NCBI RefSeq assembly: GCF_003813775.1
Contig: NZ_RPDH01000001.1
Location: 2,914,001-2,978,000, forward strand
Source of the DNA: Chitinophaga lutea
GTDB lineage: Bacteria; Bacteroidota; Bacteroidia; Chitinophagales; Chitinophagaceae
Direction of reading: 5' to 3'
DNA: 64,000 bases
The notes under the pieces were generated by a model. The model was not told where the DNA came from. It searched no databases and saw only the letters and a list, made by a program, of their open reading frames with translations. Within the stretch, counting starts at the first letter, position 1, and every line of letters begins with the position of its first letter. A program made the position numbers and the translations under genes. Positions 50,892 through 60,017 of this stretch are shown piece after piece.

Positions 50892-52037
50892 ATGACAAAA
50901 GAAGAGGCCCTTCAGTTTATACGGAAATTCCGTTCCGGGCAATATGCACCGGAAGAACACGCCGCATTCCGCGAATGGCTGAATAGCCTGCCGGCAGAGG
51001 AAACGGAGGAGCTGATGGCGGATTTTGCCCATCCTTTCCTCGCGGAAGAAGCGCCAGCCGTTGCGCCGGAACTGTCCTGGCAGCGCATCGAAGCCCGCAT
51101 CCGGCCGGTACAGCGCCGCCGCTGGCCTTTATACGCTGCCGCGGCCGCAGTATTGGGAATCATCGCCGCCGCGTCTGTCTGGTTGATGCAACCCGTTCCC
51201 GGAAAAATACAGCCCACGCAAGCAACAGTCCATACCGTGCAGCCTGCAGCCAACAAAGCTGTGCTGACACTGGGCGACGGTAGTCTCATTACGCTCGATA
51301 GTGCGGCCAACGGCCAACTGGCCCGGCAGGGGCAGACCAGCGTCCTGAAATCAGGTACCGGTCAGCTGCAATACGATCAGCAGGGGCCCGAAGACGCCGT
51401 GCAGTTCAATACACTGGCCACCCCGCGTGGAGGACAATTTCAGCTGGTGTTACCGGACGGCAGCAAAGTGTGGCTCAATGCCGCTTCGTCGCTCCGCTTT
51501 CCGACCGCCTTTCACGGTACGGAGAGGCGTGTTGAGCTGCAGGGGGAAGCATATTTCGAAATCGCCCACAATAAAAAAATGCCCTTCAGGGTCACTACCG
51601 CCAACGATCTCACCATCACCGTACTGGGCACGCACTTTAATGTCATGGCCTATGCCGACGAATCCTCACTCAAAACAACCCTGCTCGAAGGCTCGGTGCA
51701 GCTGAACCGGGGCGGCACCACCCAATTGCTTAAACCCGGGCAGGAAGGGCGCCTCCATAAACAGAGCGGCACACTGTCGGTAGCTCCCGCCGATGTAGAA
51801 GAAGCCATCGCATGGAAAAACGGCATCTTCCAGTTCGAGCATGCAGATATCACCGCCATCGCCCGCCAACTGGCTCGCTGGTATGATGTGGATGTGGTGA
51901 TCGCCGGGCCGTTGCCGCAGAAAAACTTCGTTGGCGTCATGAGCCGCAACGCACCGCTGGAAAGCGTGTTGAAAGTGCTCGGCTCCACCGGCGTACAATT
52001 CAAACTGGAAGGAAGAAGACTCATCGTAACGCCTTAG
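50892..52037 (+). CDS. FecR-type anti-sigma factor
   Basis: A 381-residue inner-membrane protein. The short cytoplasmic part (residues 1-75, with KEEALQFIRKFRSGQY and FREWLNSLP) binds the sigma factor. A membrane helix lies at about 78-96 (PLYAAAAAVLGIIAAASV). The periplasmic FecR domain shows FNTLATPRGGQFQLVLPDG, KVWLNAASSLRFP, RRVELQGEAYFEIA and VTVLGTHFNVMAY-type segment (TVLGTHFNVMAY). The C-terminal DUF4974 domain begins near FQFEHADITAIARQLARWYD. The arrangement sigma factor, FecR, SusC and SusD is the standard nutrient-signalling locus of Bacteroidota. 33 bases separate it from the receptor gene. Confidence 0.93.
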   Translation: MTKEEALQFIRKFRSGQYAPEEHAAFREWLNSLPAEETEELMADFAHPFLAEEAPAVAPELSWQRIEARIRPVQRRRWPLYAAAAAVLGIIAAASVWLMQPVPGKIQPTQATVHTVQPAANKAVLTLGDGSLITLDSAANGQLARQGQTSVLKSGTGQLQYDQQGPEDAVQFNTLATPRGGQFQLVLPDGSKVWLNAASSLRFPTAFHGTERRVELQGEAYFEIAHNKKMPFRVTTANDLTITVLGTHFNVMAYADESSLKTTLLEGSVQLNRGGTTQLLKPGQEGRLHKQSGTLSVAPADVEEAIAWKNGIFQFEHADITAIARQLARWYDVDVVIAGPLPQKNFVGVMSRNAPLESVLKVLGSTGVQFKLEGRRLIVTP

Positions 52038-52070
52038 ATACAACTCCACAAACCAAAACTTTACCACGTT

Positions 52071-55000
52071 ATGCCAATTCGATTTAACAGAAAAATGCTG
52101 TACGTTATGAAATGGACCGCCTTTTTAATGCTGGTTGCCTGCCTGCAGGTACATGCCGAAGGATTCGCGCAACAGATCACGCTTTCCATGAAAAAAGCGC
52201 CCCTGAAAAAAGTCTTCCGCGAAGTGCAGAAACAGACAGGTCTTTCTTTCCTCTGCGACGGAGACCTGCTGAAAGCCTCGGGAGAAACAGACATCAATCT
52301 CGTAAAAGGCTCGCTGAACGACCTGCTCAACCAGTGTTTCGACGGTACGCCTTATACCTATTCCATCATCGAAAAAACAGTGGTGATCAAAAAAGCTGCC
52401 GTTGTTCCCTCTCCGCTGCTGCCGGTGCAGGATACTTCGCGCCACCTGACCGTAAAAGGACGCGTGACGGATACCACCGGCGCTCCTTTGCCGGGTGTGA
52501 GCATCCGGCTGAAAAACACGCAGCGCGGTACTGTTACTTCGGGCGATGGATATTTCACCCTCACCGACGTACCGTCCGACGGCCGGCTGCAGTTTTCGGC
52601 CATGGGCTTCCGGGCCATGGAACAGCCGGTAAGCAGCCGCAGTGTGATTAACATTCAACTGGGAGAAGATAACAAAGGCCTTAATGAAGTGGTGGTAGTA
52701 GGGTATGGTTCCATGAAAAAAGCGGACCTCACGGGTGCCGTGGGCACCGTACAGGCGGAAGACCTGAGCAAAGTGATGAGCACCAACCTGGGGCAGGCCA
52801 TCCAGGGGCGCGTAACCGGTGTGCAGGTGACGCAAAGCTCCGGGCAGCCGGGTGCCGGCGCCGACATCAAAGTACGCGGTGTGGGCTCGGTGAAGTCGGG
52901 GAACAGCCCGCTGGTGCTGGTGGACGGTTTTGTAGGCAACATGAATGATATCGATGCGGACGATGTGGAATCGATGACCGTGTTGAAAGATGCCGCCGCC
53001 GCCGCTATTTATGGTGCCCGTGCGGCGAACGGCGTCATTCTCGTAACCACTAAAAGCGGTAAGGCCGGCAAACCGAAAATCGATCTGAAGGCGGAATACG
53101 GCTGGCAGTCGCTCACCCGTAAACCCGACCTGCTCAACGCCCGCGAGTGGGCGCAGCGCCAGAACGAAGCACGCATCTATCGCGGCAAAACGCCGTTCTG
53201 GGTAGGGGCACAGGCGCCTGAAACCATTACCCACAGCACAGACTGGCTCGATTATACTTTCCGGAAAGTGCCTATGCAGGATTATCATATCGGCATCAGC
53301 GGCGGGTCGGAAAAAACAAAATATTCCATCGGGATGGGGTATGTGGACCAGGACGGGGTGCTCATCGGCACCGATTTTAAAAGAGCCAACATCCGCCTCA
53401 ACCTGCAGCAGGAACTGAGCAAACGTTTCCGGGTAGGGATCAATGCCGCATATATCCGGAGCCGTTATAACACTACCCTACAGCCATATTCAGCCAGCAG
53501 GCCGGCCGGTCTCGTAGCCGTGATAGCCGCTCCGCCAACCATTCCCATTACCAATCCAGACGGCCTGCCCGGCACGGCACGTCCGAACTTCCCGGGAGAG
53601 AACAACGATATTTATGTGCAGCGCTTCACGCCCGCTGTTGTTCATAACAACTTCGACAACTTTTCAAGGGTAAGCCGCATCCTCGCGAATGTTTTCCTGG
53701 AAGCGGACATCATCAAGGGGCTGAAGTACAGGTTCGTGATCAATGCGTCGTCCATCAACACATTCAACCAGGACTTCGAACGCAAGTGGGCCGTGTATGC
53801 GCCGGACGATGTGGAGCATAAAAATCCCACCGGCCAGAACGCTACTGCCAACCTGCGGAACTTTTCCTCCGAAAATACCGTTTGGGAAATGCAGCACCTG
53901 CTCACGTATAACCGCACTTTCGGGCAGCACAGCATCAACGCTTTGCTCGGCGTGTCTGCCGAAAAGGGGCTGGGTAATGAGTTTGATGCCACCAAGCAGG
54001 GTTTCCCGAGCAACGACCTCACCGTGCTGGACGCCGGCAACGTAATGTCGGCCATCAACGGCAGCGTGAGCGATTATGCGCTTGCTTCCCAATTTGCAAG
54101 GCTGGGCTACTCTTACAAAGACCGGTACCTGTTTCAGGCCAATGTGCGGCGCGATGGGTCTTCCGTTTTTATGCCGGGTAAACAATGGGCTGTATTTCCT
54201 TCTTTCTCTGCCGGCTGGCGGGTGTCTGAAGAAAATTTCATGAAAAAAGTGCCCTTCATCAGTAGCCTGAAACTTCGTGCCAGCTGGGGGCAGCTCGGCA
54301 ATGCCAATATTCCTTCCTATGCCTGGGTGAGCCGGCTCGATGTGAGCGGCGGCTACATTTTCGGCAATCCGCAAACGAGGGTGCCGGCATTTGTGACATA
54401 CCAGATGACGAACGAAAATGTGAAATGGGAAACCACGACAACCACCAACTTCGGGATAGACCTCGGCGTACTCGATAACCGCCTCACCCTCGAAGCGGAC
54501 ATCTACGATAAACGGACCACCGATATGCTGCTCGATGCCACCATTCCCTTCTCCGCCGGTTTCCGCGACGGGCCCGTGGTGAACCTCGGCGAAGTGAGGA
54601 ATAGCGGATGGGAGCTCGCCCTGCGCTACAACGATCAGGTGGGCGATTTTCATTATGGTGCCGGCATCAATCTTTCCCACAACAAAAATGAACTGACGGA
54701 CCTGGGCGGCGTGAAACCCTGGGTGACCACCGCCGTAAAAATGGATAAAGGCCTGCCGCTTTACAGCTACTGGGGCTACGTGGCAGACGGTATCTGGAGA
54801 ACAAAAGATGAGATCGCCAACAACCCCCACGAGCCAGGCGATGTGCGCCCAGGCATGCTGCGCTTCCGCGACCTCGACGGCTTCGACAGCAAAGGCAAGC
54901 TCACGGGTAAACCCGACGGGAAAATCGACGATGCGGATAAAACCGTGATCGGCAGCTATATGCCGAAATATGTGTACGGTTTTAATGTTGATCTGTCGTG

Positions 55001-55478
55001 GAAAGGATTCGATCTCGCGGTTTTTTTCCAGGGTGAAAAAGACAAGGGCATGCTCATTGAAAATGTATTCGGTGGAAACGGGGAAGGAGAGAGTTTCAAT
55101 GTAGACCGCTTTTACTGGGACAACCGCGCCATCATCGGCTCCGACGGTAACGTGGTGAGCGGCACCACGCCTGCTGCGGGTGCGGTGAAAGACGATAAGA
55201 TCTTCAACAGCTGGCAGGTGAAGGATGCCTCTTACCTGCGCATCAAAAACCTGCAGATCGGTTATTCGATCCCGTCAAAGCTGGTGCGCAGGGCGAATGT
55301 GCAGTCCGTTCGCCTTTACCTGAATGCGACCAATCTTATTACCTGGACGGATTTTATCGGGTTTGATCCCGAAATGAGGCCCACAGAGCCCGCCAACGTA
55401 AACGTGTTTTCCCGCGGCGGCGTGGATGCTTATCCTGTAACTAAAACGGTGGCGATCGGCGCCCGTGTCATTTTCTAA
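52071..55478 (+). CDS. SusC-like TonB-dependent receptor with STN signalling domain
   Basis: An 1135-residue outer-membrane receptor. The signal peptide ends HAEGFAQ. The STN domain at about residues 35-110 (ITLSMKKAPLKKVFREVQKQ) passes the signal of bound ligand to the FecR protein encoded upstream. A CarboxypepD_reg-like domain lies at about 124-200 (VKGRVTDTTGAPLPGVSIRL). The plug carries the SusC signature VVVVGYGSMKKADLTGAVG and LVDGFVGNMNDIDADDVESM. The barrel follows, ending in TKTVAIGARVIF. It pairs with the SusD lipoprotein 17 bases downstream. The ligand is probably an oligosaccharide or other large nutrient. No glycosidase is encoded next to it, so the substrate cannot be inferred from neighbours. 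Confidence 0.95.
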   Translation: MPIRFNRKMLYVMKWTAFLMLVACLQVHAEGFAQQITLSMKKAPLKKVFREVQKQTGLSFLCDGDLLKASGETDINLVKGSLNDLLNQCFDGTPYTYSIIEKTVVIKKAAVVPSPLLPVQDTSRHLTVKGRVTDTTGAPLPGVSIRLKNTQRGTVTSGDGYFTLTDVPSDGRLQFSAMGFRAMEQPVSSRSVINIQLGEDNKGLNEVVVVGYGSMKKADLTGAVGTVQAEDLSKVMSTNLGQAIQGRVTGVQVTQSSGQPGAGADIKVRGVGSVKSGNSPLVLVDGFVGNMNDIDADDVESMTVLKDAAAAAIYGARAANGVILVTTKSGKAGKPKIDLKAEYGWQSLTRKPDLLNAREWAQRQNEARIYRGKTPFWVGAQAPETITHSTDWLDYTFRKVPMQDYHIGISGGSEKTKYSIGMGYVDQDGVLIGTDFKRANIRLNLQQELSKRFRVGINAAYIRSRYNTTLQPYSASRPAGLVAVIAAPPTIPITNPDGLPGTARPNFPGENNDIYVQRFTPAVVHNNFDNFSRVSRILANVFLEADIIKGLKYRFVINASSINTFNQDFERKWAVYAPDDVEHKNPTGQNATANLRNFSSENTVWEMQHLLTYNRTFGQHSINALLGVSAEKGLGNEFDATKQGFPSNDLTVLDAGNVMSAINGSVSDYALASQFARLGYSYKDRYLFQANVRRDGSSVFMPGKQWAVFPSFSAGWRVSEENFMKKVPFISSLKLRASWGQLGNANIPSYAWVSRLDVSGGYIFGNPQTRVPAFVTYQMTNENVKWETTTTTNFGIDLGVLDNRLTLEADIYDKRTTDMLLDATIPFSAGFRDGPVVNLGEVRNSGWELALRYNDQVGDFHYGAGINLSHNKNELTDLGGVKPWVTTAVKMDKGLPLYSYWGYVADGIWRTKDEIANNPHEPGDVRPGMLRFRDLDGFDSKGKLTGKPDGKIDDADKTVIGSYMPKYVYGFNVDLSWKGFDLAVFFQGEKDKGMLIENVFGGNGEGESFNVDRFYWDNRAIIGSDGNVVSGTTPAAGAVKDDKIFNSWQVKDASYLRIKNLQIGYSIPSKLVRRANVQSVRLYLNATNLITWTDFIGFDPEMRPTEPANVNVFSRGGVDAYPVTKTVAIGARVIF

Positions 55479-55495
55479 CGTCTCAATCCAAGAAT

Positions 55496-57157
55496 ATGCG
55501 TATCAAACGTTTTATAATATTGCTCGCAGCAGCGGTAAGTATGCAGGGATGTTCAAAATTCCTGGAATCGTACCCGAAGAATAATTTATCGACCGGGACC
55601 TTCTTCAACACGGAAGAAGATTTCACCAACGCCGTTAACGGCATTTACGATGCCTGCCAGGACGGCCGCGCGCTCGGCTTTTTTCCGATGATAGATATGG
55701 CTACGCCCTTTGCCTTGAGCGGGGTTACGCGTTTCGGGCAGTTTCACAACGGCCTCATCAATCTCACCGCGGGGTATGAGATGTCGCAGACCTTCTGGAC
55801 CTCTTACTACCGTATTGTTTTCCGCGCCAACCTAGTGCTGGAGCACATCGACAACCCGGAGGCGAAGATTTCGGATAAGGTGCGCAACAGGGTGAAAGGC
55901 GAGGCGCTCTTCCTCCGTTCGCTGGGGTATTTTTATCTCACCAACCTGTTCGGGGATGTACCGCTGGTGCTCAAAACGCAGTCGTACGAAGAATTGCAGG
56001 TTCCTAAAAACCCCAAGGCCGAAGTGGTGAAAAGAATCGAAGACGATCTGAAGGAAGCCGCCACGCTGCTGCCTTCCGTGACCGAGTACCGCGCCGATAA
56101 AAAGATGCTCGGGCGTGCCAGCAGAGGCGCCGCCAAAGCGTTGCTCGGCAAGCTGCTGGTGTTTGAAAAACGCTGGGCCGAAGCGGAAACGGTATTGAAA
56201 GGGCTCATCAACGACAACGAATATAACCTTGAGCCTGTGTTCTCCGATCTCTTCTGGCCCGAAAAGGAAAACGGGCAGGAGTCGATTTTTGAAATCCAGT
56301 TCAGCGACCTCGCCGGCGAAGGTAACTCCATCGTACGTTTCTGCGCCCCGGCCATCGCTTCCGGCATTTCCGCCGCCGGGTTTAATTACATCAATCCTAC
56401 AGAATATTATTCGGACAAATTCGAAACGCTCGGCGGGCACACCGTACAAAGCACGTTCGTGAAAAGAGAGCTCGAAGGCGCCGCCTACCGCCGGTTTTAT
56501 ACATACACCTCCGGCGATCCCGCCTACGACGCCGCCAAACCTTACGACAAGCGCGACCCGCGGCTGAAATGGACCCTCTGGTACGAAGGCACACCATACA
56601 TTGCCGAATTCCAGGCCCGTTCCGGTCAAAGTAATATCACCTATAAACCGAGCTACGCCGTCGAAACCAATCACAATACGGTGAAATACATTGTAGGCAA
56701 GCTCGATAAAACGGGCACCGACAGTCCGCAGAACCTGGTGATACTGCGGTATGCAGATGCGCTGCTCCTCTACGCCGAAGCGTTACTGGAACAGAATAAG
56801 CTCGCGGACGCAGTGGTGTACATCAACAGGGTGAGGCAGCGCCCGAGCGTGGCCATGCCCGCTGTTGCGCAGGTAGAAGTTGCACAAGGCAAAACCATTA
56901 CGACCGATCAGACGAATCTGCGCAAATATTTACAGGAAGAACGTTACAGGGAACTGGCGTTCGAGTGGGGGCACTTGTATTTCGACATGGTGCGCTGGGA
57001 TGTGTTGTCGGCCGAGATGGTAAAATATTGGACGGCGAAAAAAGACGGTGGTGCAAATCCTGCTCTTACGTCCTACAGCAAACATTATTACAAATGGCCG
57101 GTGCCGGCAGAGGAGATTGCGCGCAATCCCAAATTGGAACAAAACACCGGTTACTGA
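55496..57157 (+). CDS. RagB/SusD family nutrient-uptake lipoprotein
   Basis: A 553-residue surface lipoprotein with lipobox MQGC (Cys19). The SusD features are SKFLESYPKNNLSTGTFFNTEED-like start (FLESYPKNNLSTGTFF), TPR-like helices such as KGEALFLRSLGYFYLTNLFG, RASRGAAKALLGKLLVFEKR and the C-terminal ILRYADALLLYAEALLEQN and RELAFEWGHLYFDMVRWD. These match the SusD_RagB domain. SusD caps the SusC barrel and holds the ligand. Its gene overlaps the same transcript as susC, with 17 bases between. It is the last gene of the uptake locus; the HxlR gene converges on it from the right with 10 bases between. Confidence 0.95.
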   Translation: MRIKRFIILLAAAVSMQGCSKFLESYPKNNLSTGTFFNTEEDFTNAVNGIYDACQDGRALGFFPMIDMATPFALSGVTRFGQFHNGLINLTAGYEMSQTFWTSYYRIVFRANLVLEHIDNPEAKISDKVRNRVKGEALFLRSLGYFYLTNLFGDVPLVLKTQSYEELQVPKNPKAEVVKRIEDDLKEAATLLPSVTEYRADKKMLGRASRGAAKALLGKLLVFEKRWAEAETVLKGLINDNEYNLEPVFSDLFWPEKENGQESIFEIQFSDLAGEGNSIVRFCAPAIASGISAAGFNYINPTEYYSDKFETLGGHTVQSTFVKRELEGAAYRRFYTYTSGDPAYDAAKPYDKRDPRLKWTLWYEGTPYIAEFQARSGQSNITYKPSYAVETNHNTVKYIVGKLDKTGTDSPQNLVILRYADALLLYAEALLEQNKLADAVVYINRVRQRPSVAMPAVAQVEVAQGKTITTDQTNLRKYLQEERYRELAFEWGHLYFDMVRWDVLSAEMVKYWTAKKDGGANPALTSYSKHYYKWPVPAEEIARNPKLEQNTGY

Positions 57158-57167
57158 TTTTCAATTA

Positions 57168-57560
57168 TCAAGAAACGCTTATTTCACGGCTGGTATCTAC
57201 CAGCCGTTCTTTCTGTATACGCTGATGGTTTCCCCAGTCAGACATGCACATCAGCATCGGTTCGGTGGAAATACCTGCCGGCGTTAATTCATATTCCACC
57301 CTGGGCGGTACCTCCGGGTAAATGATACGTTTCACCAGCCCGTCTTCTTCCAGTTCCCGCAGCTGCGCTACCAGCATACGCTCCGATATGCCGTTGATGG
57401 AGCGGCGCAGTTCGTTGTAACGCATTCTGCCGTTGTTCAGCAAAGTAAACAGTATCGTGGGTTTCCACCGCCCGCCGATGACAGACAGGGTGTAAGCCAT
57501 CCCGCAATTGCGGAGTATGTCAGCCTCGTTTCGGGCGTTGGTAGACGCTTCTTTTCTCAT
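57168..57560 (-). CDS. HxlR-family transcriptional regulator
   Basis: A 130-residue winged-helix regulator. It shows ILRNCGMAYTLSVIGGRWKP, which is the family's start with the conserved Cys and Trp, TILFTLLNNGRMRYNELRRSI, the wing NGISERMLVAQLRELEEDGLV, and RVEYELTPAG. HxlR proteins bind as dimers and respond to electrophiles, redox signals or ligands; the Cys near residue 18 could sense these. It starts at ATG 57560, and a perfect inverted repeat TTGTTA-N5-TAACAA at 57571-57587 lies just ahead of it. It diverges from the SDR gene, its likely target. Confidence 0.92.
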   Translation of the reverse strand: MRKEASTNARNEADILRNCGMAYTLSVIGGRWKPTILFTLLNNGRMRYNELRRSINGISERMLVAQLRELEEDGLVKRIIYPEVPPRVEYELTPAGISTEPMLMCMSDWGNHQRIQKERLVDTSREISVS

Positions 57561-57570
57561 ACTTACTTTC

Positions 57571-57602
57571 TTGTTAGTACTTAACAATTTGAACAGTACT
57601 TA
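57571..57602. promoter_or_regulatory. HxlR operator candidate with inverted and direct repeats
   Basis: TTGTTA-GTACT-TAACAA (57571-57587) is a perfect inverted repeat. AGTACTTA occurs twice, at 57576-57583 and 57595-57602, 19 bases apart, which is nearly two helical turns. The second copy lies near the -33 position of the SDR promoter, so a bound regulator would block that promoter and its own. Confidence 0.6.
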
Positions 57603-57634
57603 CAAATCTAATGCCTCTCCGTTAGCTTTGCAAA
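57603..57634 (-). promoter_or_regulatory. Promoter of the HxlR regulator gene
   Basis: On the minus strand TTTG (57634-57631), 20-base spacer, then TAGATTTG (57610-57603), an exact -7 match. The start would fall within the operator repeats, which fits autoregulation. Confidence 0.6.
57623..57630 (+). promoter_or_regulatory. -7 element of the SDR gene
   Basis: TAGCTTTG matches TAnnTTTG exactly, 20 bases before the start codon at 57650. The region at -33 is covered by the second AGTACTTA repeat and has no TTTG. Confidence 0.5.
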
Positions 57635-57649
57635 ATAAAATCAAAAGAA

Positions 57650-58390
57650 ATGGGAACACTTACCAACAGAACAGCTTTAGTTACAGGCGGCAGCCGCGGG
57701 ATCGGCGCGGCCATCGCCAAACGTCTTGCCCGCGAAGGAGCCAATGTGGCCATTACCTATCACGCATCCGCCGAAAAAGCGGAAGCGGTGGTGGCAGCCA
57801 TTCAATCTTACGGTGTGAAGGGCCTGGCCATCAAAGCAGACAGTGCCGATCCCCAGGCGGTTATCAGTGCGGTGCACAAAACGGCAGCCACGCTTGGCGG
57901 CTTGCATATCCTCGTCAACAATGCCGGTATAGGGTTGTACAAAGAGCTGAAAGACCTGACGCTGGAGGACTTTGACCTGATCACAGCCGTAAATGTGCGC
58001 GCCGTTTTCGCCGCCTCGAAAGCCGCGCTGGATTATCTTGGGAAGGGCGGTCGCATCATTCACATCGGCAGTTGCCAGGCAGAACGTATGCCCACGCCCG
58101 GAGGCACGTTATATGCCATGAGTAAAACAGCCATTACGGGCCTTACTAAAGGTATGGCCCGCGACCTTGGCCCGTTGGGCATTACGGTGAACAACGTACA
58201 ACCCGGCCCGATAGATACGGATATGAACCCTGCGGACGGTCCGTTTGCCGACTATGAGCGTTCCATCATGGCGCTGCCCGAATTTGGAACAGGCGAAGAC
58301 ATTGCCGCCCTGGTGGCCTATCTCGCCGGACCGGAAAGTGCTTATATGACCGGCGCCAGCCTTACGATCGATGGCGGTACCAATATTTAA
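57650..58390 (+). CDS. SDR-family oxidoreductase
   Basis: A 246-residue short-chain dehydrogenase/reductase with the classical features: the NADPH-binding TGGSRGIGAAIAKRLA near residues 10-26, LVNNAGIG around residue 90, and the active-site Tyr155-x-x-x-Lys159 in LYAMSKTAITG. It ends MTGASLTIDGGTNI, as in 3-oxoacyl-ACP reductase-like enzymes. The substrate is not known; members next to HxlR regulators often reduce toxic carbonyls or act in secondary metabolism. Expression is likely repressed by the adjacent HxlR protein. Confidence 0.93.
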   Translation: MGTLTNRTALVTGGSRGIGAAIAKRLAREGANVAITYHASAEKAEAVVAAIQSYGVKGLAIKADSADPQAVISAVHKTAATLGGLHILVNNAGIGLYKELKDLTLEDFDLITAVNVRAVFAASKAALDYLGKGGRIIHIGSCQAERMPTPGGTLYAMSKTAITGLTKGMARDLGPLGITVNNVQPGPIDTDMNPADGPFADYERSIMALPEFGTGEDIAALVAYLAGPESAYMTGASLTIDGGTNI

Positions 58391-58495
58391 CAATACTTAA
58401 AGGTTTTCAGGCACCTATATATTAGGGCAAACCGGATATTTTGCCTAGTATTACACAATTGGGTATCTACCTGCAACTGTAATACAAGTGAACTT

Positions 58496-59581
58496 ATGCC
58501 AAAGGTGTCTTTCAACAATAAAAACGCCCTATTCTTTCCCTCCCTTAAATCAGCGGTGGAGGATTATTTCAAGTCTTCTCAAAAGGAAAAAACCGGTAAT
58601 CTGCATCTGTACCTTAAAACGGCGGTGCTGATACCTGGAGCTATTTTGATGTATGTGAGCCTGCTGGTGTTTCCGATGCCTGCGTTGGCGGGGATTCTGC
58701 TCAGCGCAGTATTGGGATTTGTGCTGGCCTGCATCGGCTTTAACGTGATGCACGATGCCTGCCACGGCAGTTATTCCGGGAGAGGATGGGTGAACGAGAC
58801 CCTTGGCCTGACATTGAATGCACTGGGCGGCAACGCCTTCATCTGGAAACAGAAGCATAACATCATCCACCATACTTACACGAATGTGGACGGAATGGAC
58901 GACGATATTGCCAAAAGCCCGCTAATGCGGCAGTGCAGTTCGCAGCAATGGGTGCCGATGCACCGGCTGCAGCATTTTTATGTAGTGCTGGTGTATGGAA
59001 TTTCTTCCTTTGCCTGGGTATTTATCATGGATTTTGCCAAATACCTGCAGCGCAGGGTCAACAGAACGCCATTGCAGAAAATGAAGGCGGCCGATCATGT
59101 GGTGTTCTGGATGAGCAAAGTGCTCTATGTGTTCTTTTATATCGCGCTGCCGATTTATGCCGTAGGGGCGCAGGCCTGGGTGGTTGGGTTTATTTCCATG
59201 CACCTGGTGATGGGTTTTACGCTGGCCATCGTGTTCCAGCTGGCGCATGTGGTGGAAGAAACATCTTTCGAGGTAGTGGGAGATGATGATCTGCAGATTG
59301 AAAACGAATGGGCTATTCATCAGATTAAGACCACGGCCAATTTTTCGCCGGACGATAAAGTGATTTCATGGCTTGTAGGCGGGTTGAATTACCAGGTGGA
59401 ACATCATCTTTTCCCCCGTATCAGCCATGTGCATTACCCGGCCATCAGCAAAATTGTGGAGGCCAAATGCCGCGAATTCGGTTTGCAATATAACAGTATG
59501 CCTACGATGATGTCGGCCGTTCGCTCGCACTTCCGTTTCATGCGGATGCTGGGGATGAAACCGGTGCCGGCCGTTTCGTAA
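58496..59581 (+). CDS. Membrane fatty acid desaturase
   Basis: A 361-residue integral membrane desaturase of the FA_desaturase family. The three histidine boxes for the diiron site are present: HDACHG (His86-His90), HNIIHH (from His121), and QVEHH (His303-His304). Helices flank the boxes in pairs (LIPGAILMYVSLLVFPMPAL, ILLSAVLGFVLACIGF, and later VGFISMHLVMGFTLAIVFQL). The sequence resembles the linoleoyl-CoA or delta-6 type without a cytochrome b5 domain, so it probably adds a double bond to acyl chains of membrane lipids. Its role may complement the cyclopropane synthase at the left of the window. A terminator follows 21 bases after the stop. Confidence 0.93.
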   Translation: MPKVSFNNKNALFFPSLKSAVEDYFKSSQKEKTGNLHLYLKTAVLIPGAILMYVSLLVFPMPALAGILLSAVLGFVLACIGFNVMHDACHGSYSGRGWVNETLGLTLNALGGNAFIWKQKHNIIHHTYTNVDGMDDDIAKSPLMRQCSSQQWVPMHRLQHFYVVLVYGISSFAWVFIMDFAKYLQRRVNRTPLQKMKAADHVVFWMSKVLYVFFYIALPIYAVGAQAWVVGFISMHLVMGFTLAIVFQLAHVVEETSFEVVGDDDLQIENEWAIHQIKTTANFSPDDKVISWLVGGLNYQVEHHLFPRISHVHYPAISKIVEAKCREFGLQYNSMPTMMSAVRSHFRFMRMLGMKPVPAVS

Positions 59582-59602
59582 AAAAATTTTTCATTAACAG
59601 AA

Positions 59603-59630
59603 AGCCGCTCTTACGGGAGCGGCTTTTTTC
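59603..59630 (+). terminator. Terminator after the desaturase gene
   Basis: Hairpin AGCCGCTC (59603-59610) / GAGCGGCT (59617-59624) followed by T residues. Confidence 0.85.
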
Positions 59631-60017
59631 ATGCCTTAATCTCGACTGGAGGGTTATCATTAATCTACACATCCCTTAAAGAAGAGTACAGGAGCGTGGC
59701 CCGCACGTTTATACGATGCATATTCCAGGTGGGCAGGGTGAACGCAGCGAAAAAAAATGTAGCGGCAGGGGAAATTAACAAAACCGTTAACGGATGTTTA
59801 ACGCGGCTACACGTTTATTTTCTAAAAATTGCGGCTTTCCTGCCGACCCGGCGGGCTGTCTGTGAATTGCCGAAAGCCGTTGTGATAGTAGCGTTTTCCT
59901 GTTTTTGAAAAAAAAACAACCATGTGTTTTCACCCCTGATATCCCGGTGGATAGTCTTTTTAATAGGCGTCTTATGTTTTCCCCGCCGTTCAATGGCCAC
60001 TGATACCAAAACAACGC
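59631..60017. other. Intergenic region before the RteC-related genes
   Basis: About 390 bases without a supported gene. A 70-residue plus-strand frame (59696-59908) has no family resemblance and is considered chance. The stretch should hold the promoter of the gene at 60018, but no clear TTTG/TAnnTTTG pair was found. Confidence 0.4.

Noticed and set aside
52125..53288. Minus-strand frames of nearly 390 codons inside the SusC gene (a second one lies at 53664-54830)
   Set aside because: Both are antisense to a well-conserved receptor and resemble no protein family.
50892..57157. Polysaccharide utilisation locus
   Set aside because: A SusCD pair is present but no carbohydrate-active enzyme adjoins it, so the term is not justified.
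59696..59908. Plus-strand 70-residue frame before the RteC-related genes
   Set aside because: No recognisable motif and no operon position; considered chance.
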